Below are positions 1-10,672 of a stretch of DNA of 64,000 nt, piece by piece (position 1 is the first letter of the stretch; each line of letters opens with the position of its first letter). Source of the stretch: Argopecten irradians. Its lineage: Eukaryota > Mollusca > Bivalvia > Pectinida > Pectinidae. The stretch is from the NCBI RefSeq assembly GCF_041381155.1, contig NC_091136.1, positions 46,366,284 to 46,430,283 of the forward strand, given 5' to 3'. The translations under genes were made by a program, and so were the position numbers. The notes beneath the pieces were generated by a model. It saw only the letters and a program-made list of their open reading frames with translations. It had not been told where the DNA came from and did no database searches.

Positions 1-1245
1 TTTGGTATAATACATGTATGCCAATTATATGATATGTACATTATGTATATAGTCTACCTGCCCAGTGTGGCCCATCAGAGTGTTACTCAGCTGATGCAAC
101 TCCTGTGTCATTTAATGCACTTAATGGTATTTAAATACAGTATGTTCGATAGGTTTCCAAATCATACCAGTACCACAGGTTTTAGATATTAGAAGGAAAA
201 TGCCATACTGTCGTGCCGGAATCCATTGAGATCATGATTAGACAGACTCAGTTTGACAAGTTGTACTGTATCAATAAAATTTAGAATACAAATTGATCTT
301 TTTAAATGTGCATACCAAGTTGAAATGTTATAGAATTTTTTCTTCAACTACTGATGGTTCAAAATTAATCAGGCAGGTAATGTTATGATGTGTATAATGT
401 GTCAATCATGCAATACTGACAGTTATAAGGGCACTTGCCTGTTTCTATTACATGATTCATGTACACTAATTTTTGTACAGGTGCTGAAATTGTCACTTCT
501 AATGGATAGATAAAAGTGATCATTATACACAAGTTGAATGAGTAGCAAAGTAATATTTTAAGAGTTTACAGCTGCTTTTGTTTGTTAAAGTTGTTTGTCA
601 AAAATTATTATATTTCTGATTTGATTAAGTTATCAAAACATGATCAGTGTAAACAAAGTACCTTTCACAATTTTATTTTAACACTTTATTAAAAAGGGCC
701 TTCTACCTTAGAGGTGACTCAAATACATATGTTGTTGTATTGTAAATAGGTACGTACATTTATCATTGTTTTATCAATATCATATATTTTACTACAATCA
801 TAGCTAAATTACTTCATCGACAGATTTGATTGATGTAACTGATAAATCATTAAATGGAATAGCTATAGATAGTAATTAATAAAATATTGCTTGGAATATG
901 TACACACTGTTCATGTATTGTTTCTTACTTTTTACATAGTGATCGAGGCCAACTCTGATAATATCTGTGTTTCCTATTTAGTATTACCTTTAGTCATCAA
1001 TACAATATCATTACCGGCAGATAGCCATAAATGGCTTATAAACCATATAATTTACTAACATATTGTACTTTATTTGCAGATACCTATGCTACAAGGCAGC
1101 TTATTTATTTCATATAATTATGAAATTTATATTTGTTTTGTACCAATAAGTTCTGTCTTTTCTTTGTGAAAACTAGCTATAACGTTATGTATAAATGTCA
1201 AGTGCAGGCAGGAAAAATGATAGGGAACACAATATTATGTTAGCC
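1..1245. other. Non-coding stretch, nothing recognised
   Basis: AT-rich sequence with no open frame, tandem repeat or recognisable mobile-element end. It lies downstream of the minus-strand nuclease gene and may hold that gene's 3' untranslated region. I searched it for a second TTAA-CCC terminus matching the one at 5277 and did not see one. Confidence 0.5.
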
Positions 1246-2445
1246 TTACTGATCAAATGGTTTGTAGTACAGCATATCCAACAATGTTGGTTTGAAGTAT
1301 TTGTGATAAAAGTTGGTTAACTTTTCAACCATGTCTGCTATGAAGGCATCATCTCTGAGAACTGACAGGTACTTAATATCAGTGATATTTAGATCATTTG
1401 CATGGCAGACAATAAGAGTACATTCCTTTAAGCTTGTACATAAGAGTTGACCCTGGATTTGAAAATAATAGTCATGGTTTGGGTCCAAAGTGTACCCACT
1501 TTCTGAAGTTTGTTTCAAATATGGTACAGTGAGAGAATTAATTGGTTTGTCTCTTGAAACATAAGGGCACTTAACCTCAATGATGGACTTGTCAGTTACT
1601 ATACCATCTGGTGAAGATGACAGATGTGGGAAGTCCATGGACACAAACAATCCACAAGGTTTAACGATGCACCCTGTGTCACTCATGTATTTCTGTATAG
1701 CAAAGCTCTCATATTTGCGACCATGTTCTAACGGTGCTGTTTTAATGTCAGTAAAATGTGTTAAAGATCTAGCTAGCTTCACAAAATCAGTACGATCCGT
1801 CGCTTTACATATTCTTCCATACATGGATGATGGAAGATGGTGCATGCGTTCTTCTTTCCAAGCAACATTATTTATTTGACCCCGTGTGCGTTCTTCAATT
1901 GCATCTATTTTCTCTTGTGTTATGTTGAGTAAGTTGATTCTTTCAAGAAATCTATTTTGGGGTGTTAGTTTCAAATAATCATGGTCATGGGCAACAGCGA
2001 ATGCATTGGCAGGCTTAAATAACTGAAAAATTGGCATTTTGGATATGCCTGAAAAGTTTAAACACTTATTTCTGAAATTATCTTCATATCCAGGATCATT
2101 TCTGAGGTGCTCTGGCCTTGGATCCAAAATCCAAATTTGTAAATTCATCAGCTCCAGGCATATTTATGTCCTGTGCCTTCAGAGGGCTACCAATGAATCG
2201 CTTTGCTTTGTGAAAACTCTGGAGCTTTTGGGTACACGTCTCCTCAATTTTAACATCTCTGTGTTTTTGAAACATAACTGAGGCATACAGTACAACACAG
2301 ACATGTTTACAATGTGCACCTGGTCCCTCTCCTGCTGGGCAGTCACACTGCGCCTGCTGAATAGAACCATTTTTGTCAAATTGCACATCAACATCATATA
2401 TTTACATTTTCACTTCGCTCCGCCTCAATGAAACTAGTAAACTCC
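1246..2445 (-). CDS. SWIM zinc finger plus YqaJ-type nuclease, last exon, with one frame shift
   Basis: Reading leftwards, the exon first encodes a SWIM-type zinc finger (CDCPAGEGPGAHCKH, C-x-C...C-x-H) and then, in another frame, about 300 residues of YqaJ/lambda-exonuclease-like nuclease. The nuclease is open from a DPRP motif to its stop at 1246. Counting from the methionine at 2148, the core looks complete: E147 in HGRKYESFA, D181 in SSPDG, E191-x-K193 in IIEVKCPY, and the Q230-Q234 region in YYFQIQGQ. YqaJ-family enzymes of this D-ExK type cut DNA. SWIM plus YqaJ proteins are known in ISL2EU-type DNA transposons and as expanded families in invertebrates. The two frames meet at 2124-2125, where one extra base in a GG pair separates the SWIM frame from the DPRP frame; this could be decay or a sequencing error. 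The 5' splice site of the exon is unclear. The frame is open to about 2445. Confidence 0.72.
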
Positions 2446-3940
2446 GATCACTTCATTTCCCAATGAAGATGCTTGGTCACGCGCTGACCTCTGACCGGCG
2501 TGAGAATACATTTTGACATTGTTTACATTTTGACCTACATTGTAGTTTTACGCCGCTTCAGTTTTGAACGAACTTTCTGCGATGTGGCCTATCGTTGTAC
2601 ATTTAGAAACACAGACAGGAATGCTTGATAAAGTGATATTAGAAATTGTCAGTAATATAATATTATAGTCGCCTAGAGATATTTTACACGTATTTTGATG
2701 AAACACTGAATTAGGCTCAAGCCCAGGTAAAAAAATGCTGAGCATAGCCTGAACCGGGGATGCTTCAAAGCTCTCTATTTATTAGGCCTAAATATATGCA
2801 CTGCTGACAAGTAAACAAAGCATGAAATTAAAACTAAAAGCATCTATTTGTTTAATGTTTAGAGAAATATCTTAATTCAAGCACACGTAAGAAAATTTTA
2901 ACAATTATCTTCAAAAAGTGTAATTTGGGTAGCGTCACGTTAGGACCGAACGCAGTGAGGTTCACCACTCATCGCATAGCCTAGTAGGCATAATCGAACG
3001 CAAATAGTTTAATGTGTACAATATATGTGAAAATACGGTGTCATACATGTAAGCTTAGAAACGATAGATTCCATGAAAATACGCTCAAATAGCAAACAGG
3101 CTAATTTCAGTGACATTAAGCCTAACGAAACGATTCTGTGAGTGTCAAAATCCACGGCATTGGAGGGTCGTTGGAAACCGCCAACATTTCAAATCGATGT
3201 TTCTCTACTTACTTTATACCGAATATTAATCCTCAAACTCCAGTAGACAGAGAAGTTATCACATTTCAAGAATAACACAGAAGTCTTCCAGTGATCTGCG
3301 ACTAAGTCCCGCATTTTAACACGTTTTATTGAGCCCCGGAAGCATGGTTATTGGACTGCATCACATACCATAGACACAGACACAGGGGTTGGATTTCACA
3401 ACATGTTTAGTTAATACATATTTAAATGTCAGCTACAAATAATTATCAGACGGGAATACAGCATTCAGTTAATTCCATAACAATTATAATTGAGTTTTAA
3501 AAGGTTTGATTATGTTTAGATACCAACTATTCAGCATTTTCACCACAATCGTCATTTTCTTCGAAACCGGACCCCTGCTCCATCGAGCGACCGGATTACA
3601 CATTGACTGCACTGCTAGTACTGCGCAGCAATTTTTTGTATTTGAAGCTACATAATAATGTTTTATGATAAAATTTAAGCCAATAATTCTTGAACATAAA
3701 AACAATATGTCAAAATCGCCCTTTTTATCATAACAACGCACAAATAATGAAGTTATTTTCGGAACTACATTTTGTGTTGCCTTGGTGACGAGAAGAACTG
3801 ACTGGCGGCTGTTCCGTAGCTGTACATACATGTACGATAACTGGTACAATGTTGCAAAATTGTATAATAATCTTATACCGAACACATATAATTTGACTTT
3901 TTTCAACAGCGGAATTTTCAAATTGGTTAATGTAAATATA
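2446..3940. other. Probable intron of the nuclease gene
   Basis: This lies between the SWIM/YqaJ exon and the linker exon on the minus strand. Open frames up to 145 codons exist at 3484-3921, but they show no recognisable motif and overlap each other on both strands, so I treat them as chance. No transposon ends are clear except the palindrome that starts at 3941. Confidence 0.4.
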
Positions 3941-4093
3941 AGGATTGATTATCAATTTTGTTGCTTGCATTGACTGATGAAGAAAGTTAATCTCGTGCAA
4001 ATGTAACATGAACTGCTTCGCAGTTCACTTCATTTGCACGAGATTAACTTTCTTCATCAGTCAATGCAAGCAACAAAATTGACAATCAATCCT
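3941..4093. repeat. 153-bp near-perfect palindrome
   Basis: The left arm (aggattgattatcaatttt, continuing through gcattgactgatgaagaaag) is mirrored on the right with about one mismatch in 70. The centre is itself a small hairpin (gaactgc-ttc-gcagttc). The outer edge overlaps the end of the linker exon's open frame: the frame's stop codon lies inside the palindrome. It looks like a small foldback MITE. No target-site duplication is obvious. Confidence 0.85.
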
Positions 4094-4105
4094 TAAATGT
4101 GACAC

Positions 4106-4392
4106 CTTTCCTATATTCAGCATAGCAACTTGATGATACATAAGTAAAATCTTTGTCAGTAGATACTCTAAAATACCGGATGGTTCGCTCACTATACATT
4201 CTTTGTATTAGCATGTCTAGCTGCTTGTCATACTTGGCCAAATAAGTGGTAAGATCGTCTAGCGTGGTGCCAGAAAACACTGAATCACAGTTTACATCCA
4301 AGTATGATGAAGGATCAGGTGTGGTCATTAGGTACTCTGGGTCTAAATTTTCTGTCTTTCCAAAATTCTGATTTCTATCATAGTCAGCCAGT
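4106..4392 (-). CDS. Linker exon of the SAP-SWIM-YqaJ gene
   Basis: On the minus strand an acceptor (ttcttacag) ends at 4393. The frame that follows starts LADYDRNQNFGK and continues through FSGTTLDDLTTYLAKYDKQ to SSSCYAEYRKG. The first bases complete a split codon left by the donor of the upstream SAP exon, so the two exons join in phase. A possible donor (GAAAG then GTGTCA) puts the exon end at 4106. Without it the frame runs into a stop at 4086 inside the palindrome. The segment has no recognised fold of its own. Its assignment rests on phase, order and spacing. Confidence 0.55.
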
Positions 4393-4393
4393 C

Positions 4394-4989
4394 TGTAAGA
4401 AATTTAGAATTTTGAATGACTTTTGAATAGGCATATCAAAGTATTTTTTTAATCTCTATTGACAGTTGCCTATTTGTATTAAATACGTGACAGATGCAAA
4501 CTAAAATGTGTCAGAACCGGTTTCCGTTTGTACTTTGTAATACTTGTATAATTATAAATTATTAGTGGGATTGTATAACAACAGGAGTTTGAAGTTTTGT
4601 CTGTAATGTATACTGATGCATACATGTATTCCCATATTTCTTCTATTTATATATATGTGCTAAAGTGTATATATTATAGATAGAACTTCAAACTTCGGAT
4701 CTCGTGTGTTGTACAATATATGTGACTGCAATGTCTGACCGATTGAAGGCTTATGGTACATGTACAACACTAGACTAAAACTAGACAAAATTCTATATGA
4801 TGTACATGTGTGGAACACTGTATACAGATATCAATTTTCATACTAGCAGCATAAAATGTTTCTCTATGTCCAGCAAGACATTCTGCTGCAGTAGATTCTA
4901 CGTTATGATTATTCACGGAATCGAACATGACACTAGATGTTGTAACGGGTTAAATGTAACAATTTAATGGCTGTAATATTATAGCCTAC
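4394..4989 (-). other. Intron between SAP exon and linker exon
   Basis: On the minus strand it is bounded by a GT donor at 4989-4988 (AACCG then GTAGGC) and an AG acceptor at 4394-4393 (ttcttacag). It is AT-rich with no open frame or repeat that I recognise. The phase across the junction is consistent: CG plus A gives arginine, and the SAP motif then reads on into LADYD. Confidence 0.5.
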
Positions 4990-5232
4990 CGGTTAAGTAA
5001 TTCTTGTTTACGACCGGATACTCTAGCATTTATCTTTCTCAACTCGGTTTTGAGCTCTTTAAGATTCCAATGTGCATATTTATCACACGATTGCGTCGAT
5101 TCCATCGCGTCATTGAAAATCGCATCAATAGATCGTCAAGGTAAACATTAGAGAGTTCCAAAACTGCTGGACCGGGAACAGTGTCGCCACCTGGTCAAAA
5201 TCAAGATGAGATAACCCACTATTGTTTGCCAT
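4990..5232 (-). CDS. First exon with SAP DNA-binding motif (frame disturbed)
   Basis: The methionine at 5232 opens MANNSGLSHLDFDQV. A second frame, from a methionine at 5105, reads MESTQSCDKYAHWNLKELKT and ends ...VSGRKQELLNR. That is a SAP-type motif (helix, LKxEL, xVSGxKxELLxRL), a short DNA-binding fold. The start frame stops before it reaches the SAP frame, so the exon carries about two small indels between roughly 5130 and 5190. A SAP motif in front of a SWIM finger and YqaJ nuclease suggests a DNA-targeted nuclease, either of a transposon or domesticated. The start codon lies only 45 bases inside a TTAA-CCC terminus at 5277, which favours a mobile-element origin. Confidence 0.6.
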
Positions 5233-5263
5233 TATTACGTCATTTCTGGCAAATTCAAAAATT

Positions 5264-5281
5264 CGGCAGTGAAAGGGTTAA
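5264..5281 (-). mobile_element. piggyBac-like TTAA terminus upstream of the SAP exon
   Basis: Read on the minus strand: TTAA (5281-5278), then CCCTTTCACTGCCG. TTAA followed by CCC(T)n and a GCC motif is typical of piggyBac-type ends. The subterminal sequence, with GCCAGAAATGACGTAA, resembles that of the opposing terminus at 5453. I found no partner terminus left of 1246. Confidence 0.5.
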
Positions 5282-5304
5282 AAAAAAAAAAAAACGGAAA
5301 TATA

Positions 5305-5414
5305 AGCATTAAATCGCCTTCTAATCATAACGCGTAAACGCGCGTTATTCAATTTGTCTGCAATCCTGGGATAAATATAGGACCATAAATCCCACAAGAA
5401 GGCAATTTAATGCT
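5305..5414 (+). mobile_element. 110-bp MITE with 18-bp inverted ends, copy a
   Basis: It begins AGCATTAAATCGCCTTCT and ends AGAAGGCAATTTAATGCT, which are inverted repeats with one mismatch. The middle contains the palindrome cgcgtaaacgcgcg. A near-identical copy lies at 50399-50508. Homology between the two extends left through an A-tract and 'acggaaatata'. It sits between two back-to-back TTAA termini. Confidence 0.8.
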
Positions 5415-5452
5415 TAAAGCTGACAATGCAAGTTAAAAACATGCATTTGAAA

Positions 5453-5520
5453 TTAACCCTCTTGCTGCCAGAACTCTGTTTGAAATATGTGACGTCACTG
5501 CCAGAACTAATGACGTAACG
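5453..5520 (+). mobile_element. TTAA-CCC terminus facing right
   Basis: TTAA (5453-5456) is followed by CCCTCTTGCTGCCAGA, then two further CTGCCAGAA words and TGACGT(C/A)A sites. The same 16-base terminus occurs inverted at 16624-16639, also followed by TTAA. The TGACGTCA words look like CRE/ATF sites but may simply be the element's subterminal repeats. Confidence 0.55.
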
Positions 5521-6489
5521 TCAAGTTCGCGACGTTGTATAGACGTATCAACATCAATCCGCCATCTTGAAATTTTAGAGTTATCCTCCCCTTGATCGGA
5601 GTAAAGACACTTCCGGTTTGCATTGCGCAATATAGAAACAGCTTACAACTACCTGCATTTTTGAGTAACTTTGAAACGATTTTCCCCGATTTGTGACACG
5701 TTTCTTTGCTGTGTTGTTGGTAATACTGTTGGACTGCATATTTTTATATATGTATGTGTTTTTTCTCGTAAATATTGGATAGTTTCCCCACTTTTTCGTT
5801 CATTTTTTAAGTGGGCGTGGCCGATATTAAAAGTTTTAGTGGAGGGTCGATTCGACTTCATTAGTCCTATCCTACGTCTTCCATCTCTCTCTAGACTGTA
5901 TTAAAGCATAGTGAAATTAACATGTGAATTCAACGTTAAAAAAAGAACCCTGTGGTTTCACTAGCAACTTGAAAATTATGATCTCCCTCTGCAAACTGTT
6001 TTGGCCTATTGATCAGTGCAATGGTCACTGGTTTTTGTTATACATGTAGTGCAAGTTGATGGTTACATTTAAAAGTAATTTATAAGTGCATGATCACAAA
6101 TACACTACAATACAATTAATCAGTATTGTTACATTTACATACACATGGACTTTCAAGTTGATATATTTTACAAGGTTTAACATCTGCAATAATTTTGTAA
6201 AAGTTAAATATAATTCTAAAACATATATTCCGAGCCGGTTGTGACTTTACACGACAAATGCTCCACATGCAATAATTATAAAAGCTGATTTCCATTTTGT
6301 TTGACACTCTTGTAAACAAAAAATCCAATGAAGCAAATAGGTCGTCATTTTTTATCAAAGGAGGAAGTCAAATAAACCAAGGAGTAAACATATATTTTTG
6401 AACATGTATATATATGAGCTGTTATCACTTATTTGTAGTATCTGATCGAACATGAATATATTAAGTCTATATCAATCACAAATACATGA
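5521..6489. other. Non-coding stretch, nothing recognised
   Basis: No credible gene. The short open frames on both strands (for example 5671-5904 and 6116-6358) show no family motif. Confidence 0.4.
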
Positions 6490-6571
6490 ACTATACATTT
6501 TATGATGGATACAAGTTCGCCAAATTCCTTGGGTACGGGTTAGCCATGATTGGGTGCGAGTTCGCCAAATG
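6490..6571 (+). repeat. About 81-bp direct repeat, left copy
   Basis: It starts tatacattttatgatgg and ends gagttcgccaaatgt. It recurs with about one mismatch at 7736-7818. The repeated words (gggtacgggttagcc, gggtgcgagttcgcc) suggest an older minisatellite. Confidence 0.8.
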
Positions 6572-7735
6572 TAGCGTGACTAGAATTACGTCTATTGTAC
6601 ATATATCTATAGATGGTTATTATTGTCATCATTCCATGTATTAAGTAAAGATAAGTTTGTAATGTTTAATATACGATGACATGTTTACGTTTACAGTTGT
6701 ACTAGCCGGCCATGTGACTGGATGAAGTTTGTGAGATTGTCGTATTTACCCGCGGTAATAATACGTGTTACGATTATTCTAGGTTTTAGCGAGTTGTATC
6801 TTATCTACGCGATGTCGAGTTTACCTATATTACGGTCGTTAAGTGATGTTATTTGCCATCTTAGGCATCGTGAATCTTGCAAACTTCAGACAGCCTTTTC
6901 CGCTTCGACTATTGTGTTGCGCATGTCCGCGGTTGGGAATCACATTTCCGGTTTGGTTATTTTGGCCAGCCAATCAGCGTGACGGAGTGCCCGCACGCGA
7001 ATTCGGGGCATCGGGGGGCATCTTATGCCCCCGAGTGAGTTGCGCCCCTGTAGTCGATGAGGTAAGTCGTGTTCTCGATCTCGGAACCGATAACCTAGGG
7101 TCTACGTAACTCAGCCCCTATCTTCCCATGTAAATGGCTTTGGTGTATTAAGTGTGATGTCATAGTTAGGCTATTAATAGAACAGGGGTTTTACAGCTTG
7201 TCTATTCGGTTTATTTACATTTAGCGACGCTGTCAAGGTCGTAGACTTGCGGTAGTTCCAGATAGTGTGGTACTACAATAGATTAGTGGGAATAGAAATA
7301 GTATTAATTTGTTGTGGGATACTACTATAAAGAAAATAGTATTTATCTGTCATAAGTGAATTAATGTGGAGTTATACTATTGAGATCTATTCTACTGTAG
7401 CTATAATGTATTATAACTGTTAGATATTGTACTGTGTGTTATCTGTAATTTCCTGGTTGTTTATATGGCCATGTAAATAATAATACAAATACTGAAACTT
7501 GATTTACTGAGTTTGTCAATTCTGTCACTGAGTGGTTGAACTTAAATATCTATAGCCTTGCTACCAAAGGCTTAATAGTGATACCTCGCTACCAGAGGTT
7601 GTACCTGTAGAAACCTTGTTACCAAAGGTGTAAGTTGTACCTCGCTACCAGGGGTTTGAACCTTGTTACCAAAGGTTATAGAGCATCTCGCCTACCAGAG
7701 GGCTATACTATTTAAGTAGACTCGAGCACGTTACA
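6570..7735 (+). mobile_element. Possible LTR fossil (about 1.17 kb) between direct repeats
   Basis: The block starts TGTAGCGTG and ends CACGTTACA, inverted termini of the TG...CA kind seen on LTRs. It is richer in G+C than its surroundings and contains a short repeated motif (ttaccaaaggt / ctaccagaggt) near its right end. I see no internal coding region and no 5-bp target duplication directly at its ends. It could be a solo LTR fossil or another element with TG/CA ends. The family cannot be named. Confidence 0.3.
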
Positions 7736-7818
7736 TATACATTTTATGATGGATACAAGTTCGCCAAATTCCATGGGTACGGGTTAGCCATGATTGGGTG
7801 CGAGTTCGCCAAATGTGG
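7736..7818 (+). repeat. About 81-bp direct repeat, right copy
   Basis: Second copy of the repeat at 6490. It is followed by further related words (gggtacgagtttg, gggtacgaaattg), as expected from a decayed short tandem array. Confidence 0.8.
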
Positions 7819-9093
7819 GTACGAGTTTGTTTGGGTACGAAATTGAATGGGTAAGGGATTACCATAATTCGATCCAAATTAGTAACTGACAACTTATAAC
7901 GCACTGGAAATGGACATGTACCTTTCATTGATTATAGGCAATTAATGGCTATTATAATATAGGACTCTTTCATGTCATTTGGAATTATATTTACTCAAAA
8001 CCTAATACAACTTGTCCATATCTTGTATGTGTCATCATTCAAACAAATGAATACTGTGTGGTTGCGGTATTTGAAGTAGACACATAGGGAATATACAAAT
8101 GTCCTGTAGATTAAGGATTGTTTTGTTTTTTTTCATTATAAACAGCACCCTTCAATCCATAAGTCTAAATAGGATGACACTTGTGTATACATCCATTTCT
8201 TTTCTGCACCCTAGGATCTGGAAATAAAACTGTTAAAACTTACCATCACTGTTTCGTCAATGTTTCTGCTACTTGGAATAGTTTGAATCAATTGTTTATG
8301 TGAAAACAAATCTTAAATGGATTATTTGACTTGTACTTTGAAAGGTTTGGTTTCTTCTGAAAGACTTGGTAAATGATGATAGTCTTTTCATTCCAATCAG
8401 AAATACTTAATGCCATATCATGATCCCTTTAGGTAGATAAATGTATTTATCATTATTCATATTCAAAATGAAATACACATGCACTCTATACACATACATT
8501 GTACTTCATAGCACTTTGTTGATTTATTTAAATATACATGTATCAATCCTGTATGTGCACATTGTTTCAAATAAAACCCATTTGAATTGACCTACATGTA
8601 AATCTTAAAAAGTTGATAAGCTGATGACAACAAAAGGTAATCAGTGGTAGGTGTTGCTGTCTAAATGAAGAGGAAGCTGAAAGAATGTACATGTTTGGGC
8701 TTATGTGTGTTTGTTTATGTGAATCGTATTCCACCGCCTTAATGAAGAAGTTAAACCGTTATCTCTTTCATTTTATGTGGTTATATATTAGAGTAAATAT
8801 ATATATATAGTCAGCAATTAAGCAAATTATTATTTATTTATAATTTGATGATAACTATATACAAATAATAAATGCATAAACATCAAACCATACTGTGATA
8901 CAAATAAACTTTGATGATGCATGATACTGCAGCTATTGATGTAAAAATGCATATAATAAAGTTTTTATTTTTTAACTTTTTAGAACATAGTACATTGTAA
9001 CTATGCTAGAAATCCATCTATACATTAATCACATTTTAGCCAGAATGGTACCTTCAAACTTAAAAAACACAGAAATCGGAGATCCTATATAAA
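7819..9093. other. Non-coding stretch, nothing recognised
   Basis: AT-rich, with a short (AT)n run near 8800. No open frame with a recognisable motif and no transposon ends. Confidence 0.4.
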
Positions 9094-9858
9094 CAAGAGG
9101 CCCAGAGGGCCTGTATCGCTCACCTGGTTTTTTGTTAGTAATTATCACAAGACTCTGATGATTAGAAAAATAAGCAAAATTGACTCCCAAAGTTTAATTT
9201 TGAATCACAACCATACAATGATGCTATTGATACCATACAAATATGCTATCCAATACATAGGTTCAGAGACAAAGTAATTTATATGAAAATAGAAGCCTAA
9301 TTGACCTTTTGACATCGCATCTATTGCCGTCTAAGGCCCCGGGGGTCAGCCCTATCATTTATACAATTTCAAATCCCAACCCTATAAGGATGCTACCATT
9401 GCATTATAAGTGCTCTTCAGTTGCAGAGAAGAAGTCGTTTATATGGAAATAGCTAAATTGACCCCTTTTGACCCCTTCCTTCAGGCCCCCGGGGGGTCAG
9501 CCCCATCATTTGCAAAATTTTGAATCCAAACCCTATAAGGATGTAACCATTGCATTATGAGCATAATCCCATGTTAAGTTGCAGAGAAAAAGTCATTTAT
9601 ATGGAAATTGACCACTTTTGACCCCGCCCCTCAGGCCCCTGGGGGGTCAGCCCCATCATTTGTACAATTTTCAGTTAGTAGCCCATAAGGATGCTACCAG
9701 TCAAATTTTGTTGAAATCCGACCAGCGGTTATGGAGAAGAAGTCGATTGTTGACGGACGGACGGACGGACGAACGGACGAACGACGGACGACGGACGATG
9801 GACGCCGGACGCCACGGTATGGCATAAGCTCACCTTGGTCCTTCGGACCAGGTGAGCT
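9094..9858 (+). repeat. Interspersed repeat of bivalve type with internal tandem units and GGAC microsatellite
   Basis: It opens with aagaggcccagagggcctg and gctcacctgg, and closes with accaggtgagct, so the ends carry a 10-base inverted motif. Inside are about three related units containing 'ggggtcagcccNatcatttg', 'ccctataaggatgctacca' and 'gcagagaagaagtc'. A (GGAC)n/(GACGGAC)n microsatellite follows at about 9750-9800. I recognise the style as a common bivalve repeat but cannot assign a class. Confidence 0.7.
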
Positions 9859-10562
9859 AAAAAACTGGAAAGAAAACCTTGCTTATTTACACATGTTACA
9901 TGTATTGTATATATTTTTTATTTATTGGATATAAATACAATACACTCAGGTTCAGGTTAATCAAAGTTCTTTAGTGATTGATATACATCTTAGGAGACTT
10001 TTTTTGTAAATTTCTTGTGAAATTACTGATGCTAACAAACTGCCCAAACCAAAAGAAAACTATCCTCAAATCTTGATATTTGCAATTATTTTTTTAAGCT
10101 GACAGAAATCTTGTGTATCTAGCCTCACTGCATTGTCTCTTTAGTAAGGGATAAGGCCATGACAGCGACACATAGGAAAACTGCCAAAAAAAATTACACT
10201 ATGTGTATTATGTAACGAACATCCTAAATAATGATGATTGTATGAGAATTTGAAGACATAATTGTTTATTTGATTTGGAATACAGATGGAAAATACATTA
10301 GAAATTTATGAGAAAATGATTCTTTTAGGTCCACTTTCTGACATAACCTATGATCTTTTTCTAATCAGTGACATTTTCCCCACCCATTTCTTCCAGAAAT
10401 GGTTAATTATTTTTCAGGTTAGTTTATAAGTGTTCAAGCCCTTGGTTTGAAGATTTTATTGCTTTCAGCTGGCTGTGACATTGTCTTAGGACTAGTATAA
10501 ACCAAAGTCTTAGAAGTAAACATACATGTACATTGTAATAACCAAATATGCATTTATATATT
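9859..10562. other. Non-coding stretch, nothing recognised
   Basis: No open frame with a motif and no repeat ends detected by eye. Confidence 0.4.
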
Positions 10563-10672
10563 TGTAGCGGGATTAGACTGGGGCGATCATCGGTGACCAG
10601 ATAATTCAGTTGGTAGAGGACTCGGCTAGTGTTCTGAGGGTCCCTGGTTCGAATCCAGGTCTGGCCGCTACA
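10563..10672 (+). mobile_element. tRNA-like short element with 8-bp inverted ends
   Basis: A 73-nt tRNA-like body lies at 10595-10667. The acceptor arms (GACCAGA and TCTGGCC) pair with one mismatch. There is an A-box-like TTCAGTTGGTAGAGG, an anticodon stem CTCGG/CTGAG with an oversized 8-base loop, and a perfect T arm CCTGG-TTCGAAT-CCAGG (B box). The D stem is degenerate, so it is not a working tRNA. The body lies within TGTAGCGG...CCGCTACA, an inverted pair. It is probably a tRNA-derived SINE head or a mobile tRNA-like MITE. Confidence 0.65.

Noticed and set aside
3484-3921. 145-codon minus-strand frame
   Set aside because: No family motif, overlapping frames on both strands, and it lies in the probable intron of the nuclease gene.
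9730-9810. CRISPR-like array in the GGAC-rich run
   Set aside because: It is a plain microsatellite without spacers, inside an interspersed eukaryotic repeat.
10595-10667. Functional tRNA gene
   Set aside because: T arm and B box are good, but the D stem is broken and the anticodon loop has 8 bases.
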